Shown: positions 7,531 through 16,188 of the stretch, one piece after another
Position numbering within the stretch: the first letter of the stretch is position 1
Layout: every line of letters starts with the position of its first letter
Origin: Arthrobacter sp. NicSoilC5
GTDB lineage: Bacteria > Actinomycetota > Actinomycetes > Actinomycetales > Micrococcaceae
Direction of reading: 5' to 3'
DNA length: 64,000 nucleotides
NCBI RefSeq assembly: GCF_019977395.1
Contig: NZ_AP024660.1
Span: 3,100,001-3,164,000 of the forward strand
Program-made: the position numbers and the translations under genes
The notes under the pieces: model-generated
The model's database searches: none
What the model was told of the DNA's origin: nothing
What the model saw: only the letters and a program-made list of their open reading frames with translations

Positions 7531-8961
7531 ATGGCCACCGCAACCATGACTGAAACCAAGACCGGCCGCGGCAACATCGCCGCCCTCATGACCGCCCTGC
7601 TGGCCGCCTGCGTGGCGTTCCAGCTCAACGCCTCCATGCTCAGCCCCGCCCTGGTGACCATGGGCCAGGAACTCAAGGCGGACCAGGCCCTGATCGGGCT
7701 CTCGCAGACCTGGTTCTTCACCGCCGCCGCCCTGTTCTCCCTGTTCCTGCCGCGCCTGAGCGACATCATCGGCCGCAAGAAGGTCCTGGTGGGCATGATG
7801 CTGCTCATGGCCGTGGGCTCCGTCATCGCCGCACTGGCCCCGGACATCACCTGGCTGTTCGTGGGCCGCATCATCCAGGGCGTCAGCGGCCCCACCGTCC
7901 CGCTCTGCCTGATCATGCTGCGCTCCGCCGTCAGCAACCCGCGCAAGTACGGCACCCTCATGGGCCTCATCACCGCAGTCAACGGCGGGGTGGCCGGCGT
8001 GGACTCCTTCGTGGGCGGCTACTTCGCCGAGCACTTCGGGTTCCGCAGCATCTTCTGGCTGATGGTGGTCCTGGCCCTCGCGGCCACCGCCCTCATCATG
8101 GTCCTCGCCACCGAGAGCAAGCCCGGCGCCGGCACCCGGATGGACTGGCGCGGCGTGTTCTTCATCGTGGTGGCCGTCGGCGCACTGCTGACCGCCCTGA
8201 ACGAAGGCTCCAAGCTGGTGGCTGGCTTCTCCTCCGGCACGATGCTGCTGAGCCTGGCGCTGGTCCTGGTATCCGCCGTCGCGTTCTTCGCGTTCTGGCG
8301 CACCGAACAGCGCGCCGCCCAGCCCATGGTGGAAACGGTGCACCTGCGCCAGCGCGCCACCTGGGCCCCGCTGCTCACCACCACCCTGACCATGACCGGC
8401 ATCTTCGCGGTGATCAACGGCATCGTGCCCGCCTACGTCCAGGCCGCGGACCCCGGCTTCGGGGTGGGTCCCACCGAAATGTCGCTGATCATCCTCACCC
8501 CCTACGCCCTGCTGGGCTGGCTGGTGGGCCCGCTCAGCGGACGCCTCGCCCCGGTCCTTGGGTACACCAAGGTGCTGCGGATCGGGCTGCTGGGCAGCAT
8601 CGCCGCGCTCGCCGTCATCGCGTTCCTGGGCCTGCACAGCCTGCCCATGATGATTGCCGGCACGGTCTTGCTGGGCATCATGTACGCCGGTACGGTCAAC
8701 ATCATGCTCAACGGACTCGGCGTCGTCCTCTCGCCCGCCGGCAACCCCGGCTTCCTCCCCGGCATGAACGCCGGCGCCTTCAACCTGGGCGCGGGCCTGA
8801 GCTTCCTCATCCTGCCTGCCGTCCTGGTGGCGACGTCCGCACTCGGCGACGCGACGGCGTCGTACCTGACCGTCGTGGTGGTCGGCCTGGCGCTGACCGT
8901 GGCAGCGTTCGCGGCGTCGCTGCTGATCCCCAAGCCGGTTGAGGCCGAGGTGGCCGCATGA
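7531..8961 (+). CDS. MFS transporter, probable nucleoside importer
   Basis: A 476-residue major facilitator superfamily protein with about 14 hydrophobic segments, similar in layout to the DHA2 branch. The motif-A-like loop DIIGRKK follows the second helix, and the RIIQGVSGPTVP segment fits the fourth helix. It starts directly after the nucleoside hydrolase stop and its stop overlaps the ribokinase start (ATGA), so the three are translationally linked. Although DHA2 members are often drug exporters, the operon context between a nucleoside hydrolase and a ribokinase favours nucleoside uptake; this is inference. Confidence 0.85.
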   Translation: MATATMTETKTGRGNIAALMTALLAACVAFQLNASMLSPALVTMGQELKADQALIGLSQTWFFTAAALFSLFLPRLSDIIGRKKVLVGMMLLMAVGSVIAALAPDITWLFVGRIIQGVSGPTVPLCLIMLRSAVSNPRKYGTLMGLITAVNGGVAGVDSFVGGYFAEHFGFRSIFWLMVVLALAATALIMVLATESKPGAGTRMDWRGVFFIVVAVGALLTALNEGSKLVAGFSSGTMLLSLALVLVSAVAFFAFWRTEQRAAQPMVETVHLRQRATWAPLLTTTLTMTGIFAVINGIVPAYVQAADPGFGVGPTEMSLIILTPYALLGWLVGPLSGRLAPVLGYTKVLRIGLLGSIAALAVIAFLGLHSLPMMIAGTVLLGIMYAGTVNIMLNGLGVVLSPAGNPGFLPGMNAGAFNLGAGLSFLILPAVLVATSALGDATASYLTVVVVGLALTVAAFAASLLIPKPVEAEVAA

Positions 8962-9920
8962 GTGCTGCCGCTGCCGCTTCAGGCCGGATCGTCGTCGTCG
9001 GCTCCCTGAACGCCGACCTCACCATCTACTGCGAGCGGCTTCCGCAGCCCGGTGAGACGGTCCAGGGCAACGGTTTCGCCGTGAATCCCGGTGGCAAGAG
9101 CGCCAACCAGGCCGTGGCCGCGGCCCGGCTGGGCGGGCACGTCAGCCTGGTCGGCGCCGTGGGGGAGGACGCCAACGGCAACATGCTTGAGGCCTCGGTG
9201 GCTGGCGCAGGCGTGGACGTCAGCCACGTGCGCACCTCCAGCGAGCCCACCGGCGTCGCCGTAATCGCCGTGGACGCCCGAGGCGAGAACAACATCATCA
9301 TCTCGGCCGGCGCCAACGGCACCCTGTCCCCGGCGGACGTGGCCGGAGCCGCGGACGTCCTGGAGGGCGCCGCCGTGGTGAGCCTCTGCCTGGAAGTCAG
9401 CATGGAGACGGTGCTGGCCGCCGCGCAGGCAGGGCACGGCGCCGGCGCAACAGTGTTGCTGAACCTGTCGCCGTATGCGGAGATCCCGGCTGCTTTGGCC
9501 GGGTTGGCAGACGTCCTGCTGGTCAACGCGCACGAGGCCGCGCTGTTCCTGGCTTCTGACATTCCAGGGGCCGACGCTGTTGGCTCGGACTGGGACGCGG
9601 TGCGCGAACGGTTCGCAGGCCACGGGATCCAGCAGGTGCTGGTGACACTGGGTTCGCAGGGGTCCGTGGTGCTGGACTCGCTCGCTGCACCCGGCGCCCG
9701 GGTGACCCGTGTCCAGCCCACCACGGTGGGCGCCGTGGACACCACCGGGGCCGGGGACGCTTTCACCGGTGCCGTTGCGGTCCGGCTGGCGGCGGGCGAT
9801 GCGCTCGCGGAAGCCGCCGCATTCGCCTCCGTTGCCGCGGCGCTGGCCACCACCCGCAAGGGGACGCAGGCGGCGTATCCGGAAGCGGCCGACGTCGAAC
9901 GCCGCCTAAGTACCGCCTAA
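8958..9920 (+). CDS. rbsK: Ribokinase (PfkB family)
   Basis: A 320-residue PfkB-family sugar kinase. The N-terminal GSLNADLT segment and the NPGGKSANQAVAAARLGG signature are typical of ribokinases, and the C-terminal DTTGAGDAFTGA holds the anion hole and catalytic Asp. It would phosphorylate ribose released by the nucleoside hydrolase to ribose 5-phosphate. The start overlaps the transporter stop in ATGA, indicating coupled translation. It ends 7 bp before a 58-bp inverted repeat. Confidence 0.93.
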   Translation: MSAAAAASGRIVVVGSLNADLTIYCERLPQPGETVQGNGFAVNPGGKSANQAVAAARLGGHVSLVGAVGEDANGNMLEASVAGAGVDVSHVRTSSEPTGVAVIAVDARGENNIIISAGANGTLSPADVAGAADVLEGAAVVSLCLEVSMETVLAAAQAGHGAGATVLLNLSPYAEIPAALAGLADVLLVNAHEAALFLASDIPGADAVGSDWDAVRERFAGHGIQQVLVTLGSQGSVVLDSLAAPGARVTRVQPTTVGAVDTTGAGDAFTGAVAVRLAAGDALAEAAAFASVAAALATTRKGTQAAYPEAADVERRLSTA

Positions 9921-9927
9921 ACCCCCG

Positions 9928-9985
9928 TCGATTGCTCCGTACTTGTCGTTTTCGCGCCCCAAAACGGCGTTTACGGAGCAATCGA
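9928..9985. repeat. Dispersed inverted repeat, copy 1
   Basis: Left arm TCGATTGCTCCGTA (9928-9941) is the exact reverse complement of the right arm (9972-9985); the 30-nt loop is GC-rich. A second copy with the same arms and right flank is at 22472-22531. The right arm also encodes the last residues and stop codon of the SDR gene at 9971-10717. It lies between convergent genes and may act as a bidirectional terminator; it lacks a clear T tract. Confidence 0.8.
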
Positions 9986-10717
9986 TTCCGGAAGGGTGAG
10001 GCCGGTGTGCTCCGCGAGCCGGGACAGCAGGGCGTCCTGGAACCGCGGATCAACGGCGGCCGGGTGCGGGGCCTGCAGGTGCTGGTGGTACCAGTAGCCC
10101 CCGCCGGCCAGGGCGGCCGGATCATCACTGGTGGCCAGCCACTCCTGGGTGCGGTGGCCCAGTTCCAGGCTGTCCGGGGCAGACCGCCCGCCCATCCGGG
10201 TCGGCACCCAGCCGGGATCCACCGCGTTGCTGGCGACGCCCGGCACCAGCCTGGCCACGGCTGCCGACAGCGCAGTGACGTGCAGCTTGGTGGTGGAGTA
10301 GGAGGCCGTCGTCGTGCGTCCTGCCCAGTCCATGCCGTCCAGGCCGGTGTCGCCGCCGCGGTGCATCCCGCTGCTCAGGTAGATGAGCCGGCGGGGGCCG
10401 GGAATGAGGGCGGTGAGCACGTACGGTGCCACCACGTTCACCGGAAGCAGCGCCGCGCCGCTCAGGACGCCGGCATTGTGGATGACAACGTCGATGCCGC
10501 CGATTCCGTTGACGTCCTCCGCGATTTTCCGGACGTCCGCCAGGATGGCCAGGTCCCCGACAACACTCTGCGCCCCGCGATCCAGCAGGTGCTGGACTGC
10601 GGGGATCCGCTTCAGGGACCGCGCGTGCACGATCACCTCATGGCCGTCCCGCAACAGCGTGTCCGCCGCCGCGAGGCCAAGTCCGTCGGTGGATCCGGTG
10701 ATGAAGATGCGTGCCAT
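9971..10717 (-). CDS. Short-chain dehydrogenase/reductase
   Basis: A 248-residue SDR oxidoreductase. The cofactor motif is GSTDGLG at residues 8-14, followed by the HNAG motif, a YLSS strand-5 segment and the YSTTK catalytic Tyr/Lys. An Arg-rich ARSLKR after strand 2 suggests NADP preference. AAGGGCCGG upstream is its ribosome binding site. It follows the ROK regulator by 35 bp and may be the last gene of the glycoside operon. Its final residues (SIAP) are supplied by the dispersed inverted repeat, suggesting that the repeat inserted into or replaced the original 3' end. Substrate unknown. Confidence 0.85.
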   Translation of the reverse strand: MARIFITGSTDGLGLAAADTLLRDGHEVIVHARSLKRIPAVQHLLDRGAQSVVGDLAILADVRKIAEDVNGIGGIDVVIHNAGVLSGAALLPVNVVAPYVLTALIPGPRRLIYLSSGMHRGGDTGLDGMDWAGRTTTASYSTTKLHVTALSAAVARLVPGVASNAVDPGWVPTRMGGRSAPDSLELGHRTQEWLATSDDPAALAGGGYWYHQHLQAPHPAAVDPRFQDALLSRLAEHTGLTLPESIAP

Positions 10718-10752
10718 GTCCGGCCCTTCTTTCGCTCGTCGTCGCCCTGCCG

Positions 10753-11952
10753 CTACCGCCTGGTGCTGCCGGATGCCACGCGGACCGCCTCTTCGGAGAA
10801 GACCTGGTCTACGGCGCCCGGAGCAAAGATCTTCCGCATGACCAGGGTAGCGAGCCCCGAACAGGCAGCCTGGTCCTCCGGATGCCCTGTCTCCACCACC
10901 AGGCCCTCGCCGATGCGGTCCACCACATCGGCGAGAACGCGCTCTCCCACCTGCGCTGCGAAAAAGTCCAGGGAACCCAGGTCACCGCCCAGGACCAGCC
11001 GGTCCGGGTTGAGCGTTGTGACGGTGGCGGCCAGGGCGCTGCCCAGCACCTCCGCTGCCGACTCAACGGCGCCGAGCACGGCCGGGTCGCCGGCCCCGGC
11101 GGCGGCGCGGATGTCAGCCATATTCCTGAAGCCCCGGCCGCTGAGCTTTTCGCTGAGTGCCCTGCCGGAACTGTAGGCGGCGAGGCAGCCGCGGCGGCCG
11201 CACCGGCAGAGCGGGCCGTCCGGGGTCATGCGGATATGCCCGATGTCCCCCGCCGCACCGTGGGCGCCCCGCAGGATGGAGCCTTCCACCACAATGCCGC
11301 AGCCAATGCCGGTGCCCACTTTCACGTACACCACGGTTTCGGCATCGCTCCTGCGCTCGCCCAGGCCGGCCGCCCTGGCATCATTTTCGACGACGAGGGG
11401 CAGGTCCCAGGATGCGGTGACCGCTTGCACCACGGAGTCGTCTGCCCAGCCGGGGAGGGTGGTGGGGTGCCGGACGTGCCCGGTGCCAGCCTCCACGGGG
11501 GCCGGAAGGCTGACACCGATGCCGAGCAGGGTCTCATTCTTTCCCTGGGCCAGCAGCTCCTGCCCTTCCCGGATCAACGGACCCAGCACGGACTCGGCGG
11601 GAGCGCTGACATCGAGGGTCTTCGTAAAGGAGCGCAGCTGCCGGCCAGTGGTGTCGGCGATGCTTACCGTTCCGTGGGTCTGGCCCAAGGTGATGGCGAG
11701 GACCACCCTGCCCCGGTCTTCGAACCGGATTTTCCGCGACGGGCGGCCCCCGGTGGACCCCAGCGGTTCGGCTTCGTAAATGTAGCCCCGCCGAGTCAGG
11801 GTATCCAGCCGTTCATACAGGGTGGCACGCGACATCCCGGTGGTGGAAAGGAGCTGCTGCCGCGACAGCCCATCCGCGGCGCGGATCAGCTCCAGCAGGT
11901 GTCCGTGCGACGTCGCCCCAACCAGTCCCGCAGGCACTCTTTCAACCGTCAC
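10753..11952 (-). CDS. ROK-family transcriptional regulator
   Basis: A 399-residue ROK protein with an N-terminal winged helix (LSRQQLLSTTGMSRATLYERL) joined to a sugar-kinase-like domain. The ATP-binding-like DARAAGLGE stretch and the ROK zinc motif CRCGRRGCLAAYSSG are present. Start is GTG at 11952. It lies inside the operon between the GH63 glycosidase and the SDR, so it is probably the local regulator responding to the imported glycoside or its product glucose. An AAAC-N4-GTTT element just upstream of the binding-protein gene is a candidate target. Confidence 0.88.
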   Translation of the reverse strand: MTVERVPAGLVGATSHGHLLELIRAADGLSRQQLLSTTGMSRATLYERLDTLTRRGYIYEAEPLGSTGGRPSRKIRFEDRGRVVLAITLGQTHGTVSIADTTGRQLRSFTKTLDVSAPAESVLGPLIREGQELLAQGKNETLLGIGVSLPAPVEAGTGHVRHPTTLPGWADDSVVQAVTASWDLPLVVENDARAAGLGERRSDAETVVYVKVGTGIGCGIVVEGSILRGAHGAAGDIGHIRMTPDGPLCRCGRRGCLAAYSSGRALSEKLSGRGFRNMADIRAAAGAGDPAVLGAVESAAEVLGSALAATVTTLNPDRLVLGGDLGSLDFFAAQVGERVLADVVDRIGEGLVVETGHPEDQAACSGLATLVMRKIFAPGAVDQVFSEEAVRVASGSTRR

Positions 11953-11979
11953 TCCGGCCCCCTTTCCCGGTTTCCCAGC

Positions 11980-13338
11980 CTACTTCCCCGGACGGTTCTC
12001 CTGGGCCGGCCCCACCCACTCAAGCGCCGCAGCCGCGGTCCAGGCCTGTGCGAGGCTTCCCAGGGGTTCGCCGGTGAACGGCTCGTAGTACTCGCCGAAC
12101 TGCAGGTCGGAAAGCTGTTCAAGGGACGCCGACCTGAGCGCGTCGACCAGGGCGGTCTCGCCGTCGCGGGCACAGGCCCAGCCAAGCAGCAGGTTGAGGA
12201 AAGGCCACACCGGTCCGCGCCAGTACGTCCGCGGCCGGAAGGCCTCACTGGCCGGAGAGGTGGAGGGCGGCAGGGCGAACCGAAGGCCCGGGAACCCCAT
12301 CCACCGCGGTCCGAGCAGGAGCTCCCGCTGGGCTGCGAGAAGGGCGGGGTCGCCGCCGGCGACGAGGGGAGCGAAGCCCGAGACAGTTTCGGTGCCGATC
12401 CACTCCCGGGCCAGCACATCGTAATCGCGTGCCAGCCCTGTGGCCGGGTCCACGGTTGAGGCAACGCCCTCACGGAAGCGGGTGGCCATGCTTCTGAGTT
12501 CTTCGGCGTCCTGGTCCCGGCCGATTTCCGCAGCAAGTCCTGCGAGTACGTCGCTGGAGGCCGCCATGATGGCGGAAAAGAAGACGTCGCGGACACGGAA
12601 ATCCACGGCGTCCTGCACGGCGGCATCATCGAACCTGACCTCCGCCATTTGCTGCACCAGCCACAGGTACTTGGTGTATTCGGCGTCGTCGGGCCGTTCG
12701 CTGGCGTCCGCGACGTGCAGGACGTCGCGGCGGGTGAAGGGCGGCACGGTTCCCGGCACGATCCGCGAGTAGGGGCCGTCCCAGCGGGGGGAGTTATCGA
12801 ACCCCGACTCCCAGCCGTGGTGGATTTCAACAAGTCCCACGCCGTCGGGGTCCCGGACGGTGGCCAGCCACCGGTGCCACGCCAGCCAGCCGTCAAAAGA
12901 TTCGGCCAGGAACGCCTCGGCCACCTCCTGGTCCGCGCTGCCGTTCTCCCGTCCGCGGTCCACGATGTGGCGCAGGGCGATGGCGTGGACCGGCGGTTGG
13001 CAGATGCCGCTGCTTTTGATGCCTTCCGGCAGCGCCGCGGCGTCCGCCGTTCCCCACCGGTCGAAGCCTGGGAAGTAGCCGGTGTGGTTGTCACTGAAGA
13101 CGATGTGCGGAATCATCCCCGTGGACCACTGCGCCTTGAGGAGGCTGCGCAGCTCCGTGACGGCACGGGGAACGCTGGTCCGGGCCAGGCCGATGGCAAC
13201 AAACGCCGCGTCCCAGCTCCACATATGGGGGTACAGGTGGGGGGCGGCACTGGTCATGGTGCCCAGGTCATTGACCTTCAACACTTCAATGGCGGCTGAG
13301 CGCAGTTCTTCCATGGACAGGGAATGGGTCGGGTTCAT
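11980..13338 (-). CDS. ggh: GH63 glycosidase, probable glucosylglycerate (or mannosylglycerate) hydrolase
   Basis: A 452-residue (alpha/alpha)6-barrel glycosidase closely resembling mycobacterial glucosylglycerate hydrolase, which releases the sugar and glycerate from glucosylglycerate or mannosylglycerate. The N-terminal NDLGTMTSAAPHLYPHMWSW region and the QWSTGMIPHIVF region match that family as I know it. The acid/base pair is expected at Asp181 in WESGFDNSPRWD and Glu419 in FGEYYEPFTGE; position and spacing agree with the mycobacterial enzyme. Its ATG overlaps the stop of the ABC ATPase gene (ATGA). A signal peptide is absent, so the substrate must be imported by the co-encoded transporter. 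A related GH63 specificity is possible. Confidence 0.82.
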   Translation of the reverse strand: MNPTHSLSMEELRSAAIEVLKVNDLGTMTSAAPHLYPHMWSWDAAFVAIGLARTSVPRAVTELRSLLKAQWSTGMIPHIVFSDNHTGYFPGFDRWGTADAAALPEGIKSSGICQPPVHAIALRHIVDRGRENGSADQEVAEAFLAESFDGWLAWHRWLATVRDPDGVGLVEIHHGWESGFDNSPRWDGPYSRIVPGTVPPFTRRDVLHVADASERPDDAEYTKYLWLVQQMAEVRFDDAAVQDAVDFRVRDVFFSAIMAASSDVLAGLAAEIGRDQDAEELRSMATRFREGVASTVDPATGLARDYDVLAREWIGTETVSGFAPLVAGGDPALLAAQRELLLGPRWMGFPGLRFALPPSTSPASEAFRPRTYWRGPVWPFLNLLLGWACARDGETALVDALRSASLEQLSDLQFGEYYEPFTGEPLGSLAQAWTAAAALEWVGPAQENRPGK

Positions 13339-14417
13339 GAGGCCTCCAGTGCCATTGACGTTTCGCGGTCATAGACGCGCATGGTGTTCGGGGCGAAGCC
13401 CAGCCAGATGGTCTGGTGGGGTGCCGTCTTGAAGGTGGGGGGTGCCTGCACCTTGAGGGTGTGTCCGTCGACCTCAACGGTGAGCAGGATGGTGGATCCC
13501 ATCGGCTCCACCACCAGGACCGTAGCGGCCACATCGCCGGAAGACCGGGTGCTGCTTACCGTCACGTTTTCGGCGCGGACCCCAAGGAGGACGTCCTTGC
13601 CCGCGAAGGAACGCAGGATGGACGGGGCCATGAGCCGCTGTTCACCCAGGACCAGCGTGCCGCCGTCGTGGCTAACTGCTGCGTCCAGGAAGTTCATCGG
13701 CGGCGAACCGATGAAGCCGCCCACGAACCGGTCGGCGGGTGCGTCGTAGACGTCCAGCGGGTCACCCAGCTGCGCGATCCGGCCCTTCCGCATCACCGCA
13801 ACCTGGTCTCCGAGGGAAAGTGCCTCGCTTTGGTCGTGCGTGACGTAGACCGTGGTGGTCCCGAGGTCCTGGACGATCTTCTTGAGCTCGGACCGGAAGG
13901 TCAGGCGCAGCAGGGCATCGAGGTTGGACAGCGGTTCATCCATCAGCAGGACGTCGGCGTCCATGACGATTGCACGCGCCACGGCGACCCGCTGCCGCTG
14001 GCCACCCGAGAGGTTGGCCGGCAGGCGGTCCAGGTAGGGGCCCAGTTGGAGGAGATCTGCTGCCCACTGGACCTTCCGTTCGATCTCGTCGGCAGGAACT
14101 TTCGCCATCCGCAGCCCGAATCCGATGTTGTACCGGACCTTCCGGTGCGGGAACACGGCGTAGGACTGGAACACCATGGACAGGTTGCGTTTGTTGGGCG
14201 GCAGGTAGGTGACGTCGCGGCCGCCGATGGAGATGGAGCCGGAGTCCGGCAGTTCAAGTCCGGCGATCATCCGGAGCAGGGTGGTCTTTCCGCAGCCGGA
14301 AGGGCCAAGGAGGACGGTGAATTCACCGTCGGGGATGGACAGGGACACGTCATCCGTCGCGCGTTCGGATCCGCCCGGATAGGTCTTGACGAGGTTGGAG
14401 ATTTGGATGTCAGCCAC
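13335..14417 (-). CDS. ABC transporter ATP-binding protein (CUT1 sugar type)
   Basis: A 360-residue MalK/UgpC-like ATPase. Walker A is GPSGCGKTT, the Q-loop VFQSYAVFPH, the signature LSGGQRQRVAVARA and Walker B LLMDEPLSNLD, followed by the H-loop THDQ. The C-terminal third is a TOBE-type regulatory domain. The GTG at 14417 has a strong AGGAG site 8 nt upstream, so a longer reading is rejected. It lies between the permease genes and the GH63 gene and energises this importer; because the sugar importer at 47-50 kb has no ATPase, it might also serve that one. Confidence 0.93.
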   Translation of the reverse strand: MADIQISNLVKTYPGGSERATDDVSLSIPDGEFTVLLGPSGCGKTTLLRMIAGLELPDSGSISIGGRDVTYLPPNKRNLSMVFQSYAVFPHRKVRYNIGFGLRMAKVPADEIERKVQWAADLLQLGPYLDRLPANLSGGQRQRVAVARAIVMDADVLLMDEPLSNLDALLRLTFRSELKKIVQDLGTTTVYVTHDQSEALSLGDQVAVMRKGRIAQLGDPLDVYDAPADRFVGGFIGSPPMNFLDAAVSHDGGTLVLGEQRLMAPSILRSFAGKDVLLGVRAENVTVSSTRSSGDVAATVLVVEPMGSTILLTVEVDGHTLKVQAPPTFKTAPHQTIWLGFAPNTMRVYDRETSMALEAS

Positions 14418-14458
14418 GATCGGCTCCTTCAAAAAAATGGTGGTGAGCGGGGAGGGGC

Positions 14459-15298
14459 CTAGCGGATGGTTGAGCCCCACATGTTGGTGAGGTACCGGCG
14501 CATCAGGGCGATGAAGATGATGGACGGGATGACCAGGGCAAAGCCCCCGGCGAACCTGTAGGCCAGCGGTGAGTCTGACAGCGAGCTGAGGACCTGCGCG
14601 GGCAGGGTGCGGTGGTCGAGAGTGAGGATTGACGCGCCCAGCACTTCATTCCAGGACATGACGAACGTGAAGATCGACGCCGCGGCGAGGCCCGGCAGTG
14701 CCATGGGCAGCACCACCCTGCCGAACGCCCCCAGCGGTGAGCAACCAAACAGGCGGGCAGCTTCCTCAACATCAACGGGGACGCTGAGGAACACGCTGGC
14801 CGAGATCAGGATGGTGGTGGGCAGCGCCAAGGCCGTGTGGAGCAGGATGACGGCGTAGGTTGTGTCGTAGATGTCCACCGTGAGGAAGAGCCGGGCCAGG
14901 GGGACGGACAGCACCACGATGGGCAGGGCGCGTGTGAACAGCAGGAACAGCTGGTAGGGGTCCTTGCCGGGGAAAGTGAACCTGGCCAGCGCGTACCCTG
15001 CAGGGACTCCGATCAGTGCCGACAGCAGGAGCGTGCCGGCGCCAACAATCAGCGAGTTGCCCAGGGCTCCGAAGATTCCCGTGGAGCCGAGGAAAGCGTT
15101 GAGCGTGTCCACGGAAAGGTTTGTGGGAAGGAGCGACAACGGAAACTCGTTGAACGATTCCCGGGTGGAAAGCGCCGCAAGCGAGATCAGGTAGATGGGA
15201 ATCAGCATGAAAAGCGAGACGGCGATGCATGCGGTCTGCAGCAGGACCCGGTTCCGCCTTCTCCGGGCGATGGGGGTGGTATCCACAGTGGTGCTCAT
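14459..15298 (-). CDS. ABC sugar transporter permease (MalG-like)
   Basis: A 279-residue inner-membrane permease with six predicted helices. The cytoplasmic EAA loop reads EEAARLFGCSPLGAFGRVVL followed by PMALPG, the surface that docks on the ATPase. Its ATG overlaps the stop of the upstream permease (ATGA), so the two permeases are translationally coupled. Confidence 0.92.
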   Translation of the reverse strand: MSTTVDTTPIARRRRNRVLLQTACIAVSLFMLIPIYLISLAALSTRESFNEFPLSLLPTNLSVDTLNAFLGSTGIFGALGNSLIVGAGTLLLSALIGVPAGYALARFTFPGKDPYQLFLLFTRALPIVVLSVPLARLFLTVDIYDTTYAVILLHTALALPTTILISASVFLSVPVDVEEAARLFGCSPLGAFGRVVLPMALPGLAAASIFTFVMSWNEVLGASILTLDHRTLPAQVLSSLSDSPLAYRFAGGFALVIPSIIFIALMRRYLTNMWGSTIR

Positions 15299-16188
15299 CG
15301 GAGCCCTCCCTGGTTCTTGTCGCGGAGGGCCCGCAGGTAGAAGATCGATGTCAGCATGGACACGACGAGGATGACGAGTGCCAGCGCCGCAGCGACGTTG
15401 GGGTTCTGCAGCCCGGTGTACCAGCGGTAGGTTTCACCCACCACCAGGGGAAAGTTCTGGCCCGTGAGCGCCTGCGCCACCGCGAAGGTCTGGAACGCAA
15501 GGATGGTCCGCAGTATCAGTGCCACCTGGAGGCTCGGCTTCAGCAGCGGCAATGTGACGTGCCGCAGGCGCTGCCCGAATGTGGCGCCGAAGACCTGCGC
15601 GGCCTCGTCGTAGTCCTTGGGGATGCCCTGCAGCCCCGCCACCACGATGATGAGCACCAGGGAGGTTGCGCGCCAAAGTTCGGCGATCAGGACGCAGATG
15701 AACATGCTGGTCTGGTTGTCGTACGCCAGCCAGGAGGTGCCCTGCAGTCCGAACCAGGAAAGGACCGAGTTCAGGTATCCGCGGTCGTTGAAGATTGCGA
15801 GCCAGACCAGGCCGGCCGCCAAGTCGCTGAGCGCCAGCGGTATGGCCCAGACAAAGAAGTGGACTTTGTGAAGCCGGGGGTTGCTCCGCAGCATCAGGGC
15901 CATGGCGATGGCGAGGGTGAACTGCAGCGGGATCATGACCACGATCAGCAACAGCGTGTTGCGTACCGCCGGCCAGAAGTATGGGTCCTGCACCATGCGG
16001 TTGACGAACTCAAAGGTGAAACCCTGGTCATTCCTGAAGGCCTGCAGGACGCCCTGGATGACGGGCCATCCCAGCAGCAGCGCCATGAATATCACCGAGG
16101 GGGCTATCAGCAGGACGGCCGGCGGTATCCTGCGCCGGCGTGGCGGCGCAACCGTTGCCGCGGGGGTGGGGGGTGCCTCTACGGCCAT
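15295..16188 (-). CDS. ABC sugar transporter permease (MalF-like)
   Basis: A 297-residue permease with about six helices after a Pro/Arg-rich cytoplasmic leader. The EAA loop is YDEAAQVFGATFGQRLRHVT followed by LPLLKP. The ATG at 16188 shares its A with the TAA stop of the binding-protein gene (TAATG), which fixes the start and indicates coupling. Confidence 0.92.
   Translation of the reverse strand: MAVEAPPTPAATVAPPRRRRIPPAVLLIAPSVIFMALLLGWPVIQGVLQAFRNDQGFTFEFVNRMVQDPYFWPAVRNTLLLIVVMIPLQFTLAIAMALMLRSNPRLHKVHFFVWAIPLALSDLAAGLVWLAIFNDRGYLNSVLSWFGLQGTSWLAYDNQTSMFICVLIAELWRATSLVLIIVVAGLQGIPKDYDEAAQVFGATFGQRLRHVTLPLLKPSLQVALILRTILAFQTFAVAQALTGQNFPLVVGETYRWYTGLQNPNVAAALALVILVVSMLTSIFYLRALRDKNQGGLR

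Noticed and set aside
6532..8637. A 701-codon open frame on the minus strand opposite the nucleoside hydrolase and MFS genes
   Set aside because: It is antisense to two clearly recognisable genes; long open antisense frames are common in GC-rich DNA. Its product is Gly/His/Asp-rich and matches nothing.
10711..12459. A 582-codon plus-strand frame opposite the ROK and GH63 genes
   Set aside because: Antisense shadow of two well-supported genes.
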